Below, piece by piece: positions 37,444-44,381 of a stretch of 64,000 bases of DNA (position 1 is the first letter of the stretch; the number at the start of each line of letters is the position of its first letter). This DNA is from Defluviicoccus sp. (GTDB taxonomy: Bacteria; Pseudomonadota; Alphaproteobacteria; MPNO01). The position numbers were made by a program, and so were the translations under genes. The stretch is from positions 31,460 through 95,459 of the forward strand of contig JAJEHI010000072.1 of NCBI GenBank assembly GCA_022823775.1. The letters are read 5' to 3'. Below the pieces are notes generated by a model. The model had not been told where the DNA came from. It saw only the letters and a program-made list of their open reading frames with translations, and searched no databases.

Positions 37444-38517
37444 ATGTTCCTCAAGAACTGCTGGTATGTGGCCGCGGAGCCGCACGAGATCACGCGTCAA
37501 CCATTCGGACGCACGATCTGCAACGAGAAGGTCGTCTTTTGGCGTACCGAGGACGGCGATCCGGTGGCGTTCGAGGATCGCTGCTGCCATCGCCGCATGC
37601 CGCTCAGAAAGGGCAGCGTGCAGGGCAATATCCTGTCGTGCCACTATCACGGACTCCAGTTCGACGTCACCGGCAAATGCGTCCACGTGCCGGGCCAGAC
37701 GACGATCCCGCCCGGCGCGCAGGTGCGCGCCTATCCCGCGGTCCAGAAATACAACTGGATCTGGATCTGGATGGGCGATCCCGCGCTGGCCGACGAGAGC
37801 CTGATCGTGCCGTATCCGTGGAAGTCGGCTGACGACTGGGGCGACAAGGGCACCTATTTCCACGTCAACGGCAACTACAAGCTGGTCATCGACAACCTGC
37901 TGGACCTCTCGCATCTGGCCTTCGTCCACCGGTCGACGATCGGCAACGCCGCGGTCGCCGAGCACGCGGTGCTCAAGACCCTCAAGGACGAGGACTCGGT
38001 GACGGTGGCCCGCTGGACCATCGGCCAGAACCCGCCGCCAACCTACCAGAAGATGTGCGACTGGCCGGAAGAGACGATCGTCGACCGCTGGCAGATCATC
38101 GAGTTTCGGATGCCGGGCGCGGTCCGGCTGTTCACCGGCGCGGCTCCGGGCGCCGCGGAAGGCAGGGAATTCGGCCACACCGAGCTAGAACGCGACGTGC
38201 CTGGCGACGGATTCGGGTTCCACAACCTCAACTTCGTCACGCCGGAGACCGAGACCTCGACGCACTATTTCTGGTCCAACGCCTACCAGGTCCCCGGCAA
38301 GCCGATCGAGCCCGATTTCGTCGAGATGCAGTACAAGCAGATCTGGCAGGCCTTCCACCAGGACTGGGAGGTCTTCGACCTGCAGGAGGAAAACTGGGAC
38401 GACCGGCCGACGATCGAAACCAACCAGGACGCCGGCGGCATCGCCGCGCGCGCCATGATCGACCGCAAGATCGCGGCCGAGCAGGCGGAGGCGGGAGCGG
38501 CGATCGCGGCCGAGTAG
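37444..38517 (+). CDS. Rieske 2Fe-2S oxygenase (VanA-like), copy 2
   Basis: A 357-residue Rieske oxygenase alpha subunit. Rieske ligands are C47-x-H49 and C66-x2-H69 (DRCCHRRMPL ... CHYHGL). The mononuclear iron segment is DNLLDLSHLAFVHRST, with two His five residues apart. The C-terminal ligand-binding region includes VTPETETSTHYFWSNAYQ, typical of the vanillate demethylase group. Start ATG 37444 with GGAAGGAG. It is followed after 88 bases (containing a hairpin) by a paralogue. No reductase gene is adjacent. Substrates in this group are methoxyaromatics or N-methyl compounds; the specific one is unknown. Confidence 0.92.
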   Translation: MFLKNCWYVAAEPHEITRQPFGRTICNEKVVFWRTEDGDPVAFEDRCCHRRMPLRKGSVQGNILSCHYHGLQFDVTGKCVHVPGQTTIPPGAQVRAYPAVQKYNWIWIWMGDPALADESLIVPYPWKSADDWGDKGTYFHVNGNYKLVIDNLLDLSHLAFVHRSTIGNAAVAEHAVLKTLKDEDSVTVARWTIGQNPPPTYQKMCDWPEETIVDRWQIIEFRMPGAVRLFTGAAPGAAEGREFGHTELERDVPGDGFGFHNLNFVTPETETSTHYFWSNAYQVPGKPIEPDFVEMQYKQIWQAFHQDWEVFDLQEENWDDRPTIETNQDAGGIAARAMIDRKIAAEQAEAGAAIAAE

Positions 38518-38541
38518 TTTCCGGTCCGTCGACGGCGATAC

Positions 38542-38572
38542 GGCGGCACCCCGGTGCCGCCCTTCGCTTTTC
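38542..38572 (+). terminator. Possible weak terminator between Rieske copies 2 and 3
   Basis: GGCGGCAC pairs perfectly with GTGCCGCC around a CCCG loop (38542-38561), followed by CTTCGCTTTTC. The stem is strong but the T tract is interrupted, so it may attenuate rather than terminate. It lies 45 bases before the next Rieske start. Confidence 0.4.
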
Positions 38573-38605
38573 TGGACCCGGACAGGATGATTTGAGGAGG
38601 GCGGA

Positions 38606-39658
38606 ATGTTCATCGAGAACGCGTGGTACGTGGCTGCCTGGGACCGTGAGGTCGGTCGCCAGAACATGTTGCGGCGGACCCTGCTCGACATCCCGGTCGT
38701 GCTCTACCGTCGGGAGGACGGCGCGCCCGTGGCGCTCGAAGACCGCTGCTGCCACCGCCATGCGCCGCTGTCGAAGGGCAAGCTCAGGGGCGACAACGTC
38801 GAGTGCCCCTATCACGGGCTGCTCTACGATCCGTCCGGCCAGTGCATCCGGGTTCCGGGCCAGACGGCGATTCCGCCGGGCGCGAGGGTCAGGGGCTTTC
38901 CCACCGTGGAACGCTACCGCTGGATCTGGATCTGGATGGGCGACCCGGCGGCGGCCGACCCCGACCTGATCGAGGATTTCCACTGGATCGACGATCCCGG
39001 CTGGCGCGCCCGGGGCGAAAAGCTCGACCTTCAGGGCAATTACGTCCTGCTGGTCGAGAACCTGCTGGACCTTTCCCATCTCAGCTACATCCACCCCACC
39101 ACGCTCGGCACCGATGCTGTGGCGGAGACGCCGATGAAGGCGGAGCGCGAGGGCGAGCTGGTCCGCGTGACCCGCTGGGTGTTGGACAGCCCGCCGCCGC
39201 CGTTCTTTCAGAAGGCGGGCGGGTTCGCCCCCGACCAGCACATCGACCGGTGGCAAATCATCGAGTACACCCCGCCGGCCTTCGTCCGCCTCGATATCGG
39301 CGGCGCGGTCGCCGGCACCGGGGCGCCCGAAGGCGACCGCAGCCAGGGTTTCTCAATGCGGAACCTCAACGCGATCACGCCGGAGACCGAGACGACGACC
39401 CATTATTTCTGGGCCCAGGCGCACGATTTCCGCATCGACGAGCCGTGGGTGACCGACCTGCTCTACGAGAACGTGCACACCGCCTTTCTGGAGGACCTGG
39501 AGATCATCCAGCTCCAGCAGGACAACATAAGCACCGCGCCGGACCGGGCGCGGGTCGATATCAACCATGACGGCGGCGGCATCCAGGCCCGCCGCATCAT
39601 CGAGAGCCGGATCGCTGCCGAGCTCGGCGCCGCACCGCTGGCCGCGGCAGGCGAGTAG
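38606..39658 (+). CDS. Rieske 2Fe-2S oxygenase (VanA-like), copy 3
   Basis: A 350-residue Rieske oxygenase alpha subunit. Ligands are C48-x-H50 and C67-x2-H70 (DRCCHRHAPL ... CPYHGL), and the mononuclear iron segment is ENLLDLSHLSYIHPTTLG. The first residue of the usual D/N-NLLD motif is Glu. A strong GAGGAGGG ribosome-binding site precedes ATG 38606. It lies in tandem with copy 2 and upstream of the enamidase-like gene. The two tandem copies differ clearly in sequence, so they are probably paralogues with different roles rather than a recent duplication. Confidence 0.92.
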   Translation: MFIENAWYVAAWDREVGRQNMLRRTLLDIPVVLYRREDGAPVALEDRCCHRHAPLSKGKLRGDNVECPYHGLLYDPSGQCIRVPGQTAIPPGARVRGFPTVERYRWIWIWMGDPAAADPDLIEDFHWIDDPGWRARGEKLDLQGNYVLLVENLLDLSHLSYIHPTTLGTDAVAETPMKAEREGELVRVTRWVLDSPPPPFFQKAGGFAPDQHIDRWQIIEYTPPAFVRLDIGGAVAGTGAPEGDRSQGFSMRNLNAITPETETTTHYFWAQAHDFRIDEPWVTDLLYENVHTAFLEDLEIIQLQQDNISTAPDRARVDINHDGGGIQARRIIESRIAAELGAAPLAAAGE

Positions 39659-39759
39659 GCGGCCTCGCAACGCTCCTTGCCGTCGGCGGCGGGTCTTGAA
39701 CCGGCCCGCCCCTTCGGGGATGTTCGCGCCTTGGGAAAACCGATCCGGGGGCGCGCGCC

Positions 39760-40923
39760 ATGGCTGAAAAGCTGGTCATCAGGAATATCGGCTTGCTCCT
39801 GTCCGGGGCGCTGGAAAACCCCATCCTCGACGCCGACACCGTGGTCGCCGAGGACGGAAAGATCGCCGCCTTCGGCAAGGAGGCCGACTGCAACACCGCC
39901 GGGGCGGATGTCGTAATCGACGCCAAGGGGGTCGCGCTCGCGCCCGGGCTGATCGACAGCCACGTCCATCCGGTGTTCGGCGACTGGACGCCCCGCCAGA
40001 GCCAGCTCAACTGGATCGACTCCACGATGCATGGCGGGGTGACGACGATGATCTCCGCCGGCGAGGTCCACCTCCCCGGACGCCCGCGCGATCCGAAGGG
40101 CGTGGTGGCGCTCGGGATCACCGCGCAGCGCGCCTTCTCGTCCTTTCCGCCCGGCGGGGTCAAGGTCCACGCCGGCGCGCCGATCCTCGAGACCGGAATG
40201 GAGGAGGACGATTTCAGGTTCCTCGCCGAGGCCGGAGTCAAGCTGCTGGGCGAGATCGGCCTCGGCGGCGTCAAGACCGGCGAGGAGGCGAAGAAGATGG
40301 TCGGCTGGGCGCGCAAATACGGCATCCAGTCGACGATCCACACCGGCGGTCCCTCGATCCCCGGCTCCGGGCTGATCGACGCCGACGTCGTGCTGGAGAC
40401 CGGGCCCGACATCATCGGCCACATAAACGGCGGGCACACCTCGCTGCCGCGCGACCAGATCGCCTGCCTCTGCGAGCAGTGCCAGGCCGGGATCGAGATC
40501 GTCCATAACGGCAACGAGGCCTCGGCCCTGTTCGCGCTCCGCACCGCGCGCGAGCTGGACCAGCTCCACCGCGTCATCCTCGGCACCGACGGGCCCGCGG
40601 GCTCCGGGGTTCAGCCGCTCGGAATCCTGAGGATGGTGTCGATGCTGTCGGCGCTCGGCGACGCGCCGGCCGAGATCGCGTTCTGCTTTGCGACCGGGAA
40701 CACCGCCCGGATGCGCGAACTCGACTGCGGGCTGATTGAGGAGGGCCGCGCCGCCGATTTCGTCCTGATCGACCGCGCCCAGCATACCGCCGGCAAGGAT
40801 CTGCTGGAGTCGGTCGGGATGGGCGACATTCCGGGCGTCGGCATGGTGATCATCGACGGCAAGGTGGCTTCCGGCCGAAGCCGCAACACGCCGCCCGCGG
40901 AACGGCTGCCGGAGGTGCTGTAG
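39760..40923 (+). CDS. Enamidase-like amidohydrolase
   Basis: A 387-residue metal-dependent amidohydrolase. Metal-binding DSHVHP is near residue 66, HGGVTTMISAGEVHLPGRPRDP follows, then IHTGGPSIPGSG, GHINGGHTSLP and ILGTDGPAGSGVQPLGILR. The ending DIPGVGMVIIDGKVA...SRNTPPAER strongly resembles enamidase (Ena) of the clostridial nicotinate pathway, which hydrolyses a cyclic enamide (1,4,5,6-tetrahydro-6-oxonicotinate). A related cyclic amide or enamide substrate is therefore likely; the comparison is from memory. It lies downstream of two Rieske genes on the same strand. Confidence 0.82.
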   Translation: MAEKLVIRNIGLLLSGALENPILDADTVVAEDGKIAAFGKEADCNTAGADVVIDAKGVALAPGLIDSHVHPVFGDWTPRQSQLNWIDSTMHGGVTTMISAGEVHLPGRPRDPKGVVALGITAQRAFSSFPPGGVKVHAGAPILETGMEEDDFRFLAEAGVKLLGEIGLGGVKTGEEAKKMVGWARKYGIQSTIHTGGPSIPGSGLIDADVVLETGPDIIGHINGGHTSLPRDQIACLCEQCQAGIEIVHNGNEASALFALRTARELDQLHRVILGTDGPAGSGVQPLGILRMVSMLSALGDAPAEIAFCFATGNTARMRELDCGLIEEGRAADFVLIDRAQHTAGKDLLESVGMGDIPGVGMVIIDGKVASGRSRNTPPAERLPEVL

Positions 40924-40928
40924 TCCGC

Positions 40929-41030
40929 CCTTCGATACGCCGCTCCGCGGCTACTCAGGGTGAGGAAGTCGTTGAAATCGAGGGGAAATCCCCTCATCCC
41001 GAGTAGGCGCCGCGGGCGCCGTATCGAGGG
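40929..41030. repeat. Imperfect inverted-repeat element (intergenic palindrome A)
   Basis: The left arm at about 40929-40965 (CTTCGATACGCCGCTCCGCG, then GCTACTCAGGGTGAGG) is nearly complementary to the right arm at 40991-41030 (CCCTCATCCCGAGTAGGCGC, then CGCGGGCGCCGTATCGAGGG). About 25 bases separate the arms. It sits between two convergent genes. Palindromes of this wording are familiar as dispersed intergenic repeats in alphaproteobacterial genomes. No open frame or transposase is present. Confidence 0.75.
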
Positions 41031-41041
41031 ACGCCCCCGGT

Positions 41042-41626
41042 CTAACGCAACCCGTCCTCGCCCTTGGCCTCGTCCGTGGTGAGGCCGCCGACGCGCGGGA
41101 AGGGGCGTCCGGAGTCGGTGACCGCTACGGCAACCAGGATCTCGTCCGCGTGCGGGGCGTCAGCGAGGCGGACCTCGATCCCGTCGAAATGGCTGCGGAC
41201 GTAGGCCGCGTCCTTGTGGCCGAGCGGAATGTCGATCGGGGTCCCCGGTCCGCCCATCTTTTTGACCGAGGGGACCAGCGCGGCGCCTTTCTCGACCGCC
41301 TTGCGCAGCGGCGCGCCGAGCTTCGGGTGCAGGATCGCGGCGGCGTGCTCCCACTCCCCCCGTTCGCCGACGATCGCCGCCTTGCCGTAGCTCTCCGCCT
41401 CGTCCGGGCGGATGCCGAGCGCGTTCACGCACATGTCGCCGAGAGTCCCGCCGAGCTCCGCGCCGATATCCATCAGCGGCGTCAGATCCTCCTCGTAGCG
41501 TCCGGCGAACGGGTTCCGGATCACCGCGATGGCGGCGGCCTTCCGGGTCGGAGGATCGACCGGGCGGCCGATATCGGACCGGATTTCCTCGACGACGACG
41601 CTGGTTTTCCTGATTTCGGCGCTCAT
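41042..41626 (-). CDS. AA_synth (PF06684, formerly DUF1185) family protein
   Basis: A 194-residue protein of the 'amino acid synthesis' family, which has a chorismate-mutase-like fold of unproven function. Recognisable segments are AAIAVIRNPFAGRYEEDLTPL, GAELGGTLGDMCVNALG, GKAAIVGERGEWEHAAAILHPKLG and KKMGGPGTPIDIPLGHKDAAYVRSH. Start ATG 41626 with GGGAGG upstream. It follows Rieske copy 4 by 10 bases and is convergent with the enamidase gene. Genes of this family often sit in catabolic operons, consistent with the setting here. Confidence 0.85.
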   Translation of the reverse strand: MSAEIRKTSVVVEEIRSDIGRPVDPPTRKAAAIAVIRNPFAGRYEEDLTPLMDIGAELGGTLGDMCVNALGIRPDEAESYGKAAIVGERGEWEHAAAILHPKLGAPLRKAVEKGAALVPSVKKMGGPGTPIDIPLGHKDAAYVRSHFDGIEVRLADAPHADEILVAVAVTDSGRPFPRVGGLTTDEAKGEDGLR

Positions 41627-41636
41627 CGCGGCCTCC

Positions 41637-42665
41637 CTACGCTGCTTCCGCCCTGATCCGCAGATCGATCTTGCGGCGGAACAGCGCCGCGGGCGCATCC
41701 AGGTCGAGCCCGACCCTGGGGCCGCCCTCGAACTTGTCCTCCTCGTGCTGGATGGCCTCCAGCACCTCCTTGTCCTCGGCGAAAGCGATGCGGAACTGCC
41801 CGGAAATACCCTCTCCCACGGTTGGGTCGCCGGCGCCGAAATTCCGCACATGCAGCCAGTAGTCGTAGCAACTCGTCTCGGTCTCGGGCGTCATGAAGTG
41901 GCACGAGAACACCCGGATGCAGTTGTCGAACTCGCCCGCCTTGGCCTTGAACCCCGCCCCGGCCGGAGCGGTCCCGAAGTCGATGATCGCGGTCGACGGC
42001 GTGTGCATGTGGTAATACTGCCAGCGGTCGACCGACCCGTCGAAATTGCCGAACGCCCTGGCGAAACCGATGGGCTCGGAATCGAGCGACCAGCGGTGGG
42101 TAGTCACGCCCCATTCCTCCTCCTCGAACTCGACGCCCACGCCTTCCGAGCTCGGACTGCCGAGGGTCGTCGGATGGACGTATTCGACATGGGAGGGGTC
42201 GCTCAAATTGTCGCACAGGAGCAGGTAATCGGCCTTGACGTGGAGCGCATCCCCGTGGGCGACGCCCCACTCCGGCCGGTGGTATTCGGGGAGGTCGTAA
42301 ATGTCTTCCGGATCCGCCTCTTCCGGATCGCCCATCCAGATCCAGATCAGGCCCAGGCGTTCGGCCGCCGGATAGCTCTTCACGCAGGCGTTGGGCGGAA
42401 TGACCTCCTGCCCCGGCACATGGACGCAGGCGCCGGACCGGTCGAACACGAGCCCGTGATAGCCGCACTGGACCCTGTCGTCGATCAGGCGCCCCTGGGA
42501 CAGCGGCAGCAGCCGGTGCGGGCAGCGGTCGCGCAACGCCACCGGCGCGCCGTCCTCTGTCCGGTAGAGAACCACATCCTCGCCGAGGACCGTCCGGCGT
42601 TCGAGCGCATGGCCGAGTTCGCTCGCCCAGGATGCCACGTACCAAGCGTTCCTGACGAAAGTCAT
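41637..42665 (-). CDS. Rieske 2Fe-2S oxygenase (VanA-like), copy 4
   Basis: A 342-residue Rieske oxygenase alpha subunit. Ligands are C48-x-H50 and C67-x2-H70 (DRCPHRLLPL ... CGYHGL). The mononuclear iron segment DNLSDPSHVEYVHPTTLG has Ser and Pro in place of the usual Leu residues. Start ATG 42665 aligns with the paralogues; longer upstream starts have no support. It is 10 bases upstream of the AA_synth gene and forms an operon with it. An AT-rich palindrome (42709-42722) upstream is a candidate operator. Confidence 0.92.
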   Translation of the reverse strand: MTFVRNAWYVASWASELGHALERRTVLGEDVVLYRTEDGAPVALRDRCPHRLLPLSQGRLIDDRVQCGYHGLVFDRSGACVHVPGQEVIPPNACVKSYPAAERLGLIWIWMGDPEEADPEDIYDLPEYHRPEWGVAHGDALHVKADYLLLCDNLSDPSHVEYVHPTTLGSPSSEGVGVEFEEEEWGVTTHRWSLDSEPIGFARAFGNFDGSVDRWQYYHMHTPSTAIIDFGTAPAGAGFKAKAGEFDNCIRVFSCHFMTPETETSCYDYWLHVRNFGAGDPTVGEGISGQFRIAFAEDKEVLEAIQHEEDKFEGGPRVGLDLDAPAALFRRKIDLRIRAEAA

Positions 42666-42708
42666 GCCGCTCCTCCAGGCTCGAACCTTCCAGACCTTAG
42701 GACCATGG

Positions 42709-42722
42709 TTATATGCATACAA
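42709..42722 (-). promoter_or_regulatory. Palindromic candidate operator upstream of Rieske copy 4
   Basis: TTATATGCATACAA contains the perfect palindrome TATGCATA (42712-42719), extending to a 14-base site with one mismatched pair. Its form is close to GntR/FadR-type operators (TTGTATGCATACAA-like). It is an AT-rich island in GC-rich DNA, 44 bases before the ATG of the minus-strand Rieske/AA_synth operon. No GntR gene is visible in the window. Confidence 0.4.
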
Positions 42723-42747
42723 ACGATTTTCGGCGGCCCAGGCCCGG

Positions 42748-44079
42748 TCATCCGGCGAGAGCCCCGTTCAGGACCGACAGGATCGCCGTAACCAGTACCG
42801 CGATCGCCGCGCCGAAGGTCAGGTTGGCCCCGAAGGCGACGCGTTCCAGCCGGACGTTGAAGAAAGACGCGGCCGCCACGGTCGATATCGCCGACAACCC
42901 GATCATCGAGGCGATCGACCAGGAAACCAGCGCGCTCTGGAACAGTATCAGGTCGGCGACGCCGGTCGGCACCTGGGAGAACAGGACCAGGAAAACCGTG
43001 ATAGTCACGATCTGGTGGATGCCGACCAACGCCAGCGCTGCCGGGACGACGATCACGATAGCGACGATCGCGGGTGCCGGGAGCATTCCCGGTCCGGGCC
43101 AGAGCGCCGGATCGAGGTCGCCGAGACCGCCCACCAGGACCCGGCCCAGCACGAACGCGCAGGTGACGATGACCAGCTCGCCCAGCACCGATGGGGTGCG
43201 GTCGTAGGACACGCGCACGATCTCCCGAACGGCGCCGCGTCCGAGCGGCAGCTGCGCGGCGGCGCAGACGGCGGGGATTCCGAGCAACAGGCTTTCCAGC
43301 GGGCGCAACGGCGTGAAGCTCGTCAGGGCGACGACCGTGGCCGCCGCTACCGCGACCGGCGGCACCACCGGCAGCAGCGCCGCTAGCGCGGTCCGCGTTC
43401 CGCCCTGGAACGCTCCGGCCATGACCTGCCCCATGACGAGGGCGGGAACCGCGAGAGCGAGGCCGAGCGCCATCACCGACCACAGCGGTACCTCCGGCAA
43501 GTGTTGCAATCCGATCGCCATGGCGACCCAGAACGGCGACCAGAGCCCCGCCAGCCCCATGCCGCGCAGCGCGACGATCGCGACCCGCCTGCGTTCGGGC
43601 TCCGGCGCGTTCGGGTCGTGCACGGGGGCGAGGATCGCGTGCGCGCCGACCACCAGCACCGATCCCATGACGTTGGCGCCGTACAGGGTTGCCGTGATTC
43701 TCTGCCGGGGATCGAGCAGCGCCATCAGACGGCGGGTGCGCCCGGTCTCGGGACGGCGCTCCGCGGTCGTCCGCAGCACGACGAGGGTAACGAAGAAGGC
43801 GGCGAAGGTCGTCGCGTCGCCCAATCCCTGCCACAACGCCCACCAGTCGTCCCGTGCGGCCGCGAAACCGAGCGCCGCCAAAGACAAGACGGCGGCGAGC
43901 GCCAGGGTTTGCCGCCGGGCGCGCGTCAGACCGATCCCGAACAGCAATCCCAAGGCCAGCGTCGCCGCGTCGTCGACCGGCGCATCCCGCCACAGGATGC
44001 GAATGAGCACGAGGGCCCAGACCAGGGCGAAAAGGGGCGCGACCGGCAGCGCCGGGCGGGGCCGGGACGCGATAGACAA
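42748..44079 (-). CDS. Polytopic membrane protein of unknown function (possible transporter)
   Basis: I do not recognise the family. The protein has roughly ten or more hydrophobic segments, such as APLFALVWALVLIRIL, TFAAFFVTLVVL, WVAMAIGL, VMALGLALAVPALVMGQ, AIVAIVIVVPAALALVGI and ITVFLVLFSQVP. It also has a conserved-looking soluble loop with HDPNAPEPERRRVAIVALRG. Layout and length (about 443 residues) fit a secondary transporter. No ATG is available near the N-terminus. The TTG at 44079 is the best start because it precedes the first hydrophobic segment; the frame stays open to 44484 with Arg/Pro-rich sequence that looks non-coding. The start is therefore uncertain. Confidence 0.55.
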   Translation of the reverse strand: MSIASRPRPALPVAPLFALVWALVLIRILWRDAPVDDAATLALGLLFGIGLTRARRQTLALAAVLSLAALGFAAARDDWWALWQGLGDATTFAAFFVTLVVLRTTAERRPETGRTRRLMALLDPRQRITATLYGANVMGSVLVVGAHAILAPVHDPNAPEPERRRVAIVALRGMGLAGLWSPFWVAMAIGLQHLPEVPLWSVMALGLALAVPALVMGQVMAGAFQGGTRTALAALLPVVPPVAVAAATVVALTSFTPLRPLESLLLGIPAVCAAAQLPLGRGAVREIVRVSYDRTPSVLGELVIVTCAFVLGRVLVGGLGDLDPALWPGPGMLPAPAIVAIVIVVPAALALVGIHQIVTITVFLVLFSQVPTGVADLILFQSALVSWSIASMIGLSAISTVAAASFFNVRLERVAFGANLTFGAAIAVLVTAILSVLNGALAG

Positions 44080-44381
44080 GTTGGCGGCATCCCCAAAGTG
44101 GCGACCGGCGGACCAGCGCAAGGAATACAGGATGCGCCCCGCCGCCGCGAGGCCGCGCCGGTCGAACGGGCGGCGCGAGAAGCGGCCCGATGGGGCCCAC
44201 GTCGTGCCGGCGCCGCCGCAAATCGTCGATTGTCGGAGCGCCGCTTTCGACACCGCCGTCGCCGCGGGAGAGAAAAGCGCATCCCCGGGGTTTCCGCTGG
44301 ACGCGGCTTTGTCAATCGGTGAGAAATCCCGGTTAGAACCGCGACCCCGCGTTCCGATACGACGTTCGGGAGGACAGGCGC
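44080..44381. other. Intergenic stretch between the membrane protein and gdh
   Basis: About 300 bases between divergent genes. No convincing gene is seen, though the minus-strand frame of the membrane protein stays open across it. A weak promoter candidate for the glutamate dehydrogenase is TTGTCA (44309-44314) with TTAGAA (44333-44338), 18 bases apart. GGGAGGA lies just before the GTG at 44382. Confidence 0.4.

Noticed and set aside
42665..42722. Longer N-terminus for Rieske copy 4 starting near 42722
   Set aside because: It would run through the AT-rich palindrome and add residues unlike any Rieske N-terminus. ATG 42665 aligns with the other three copies.
44309..44338. Confident promoter for the glutamate dehydrogenase gene
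   Set aside because: TTGTCA and TTAGAA are only partial matches to the consensus hexamers. Recorded only as a weak candidate within the intergenic entry.
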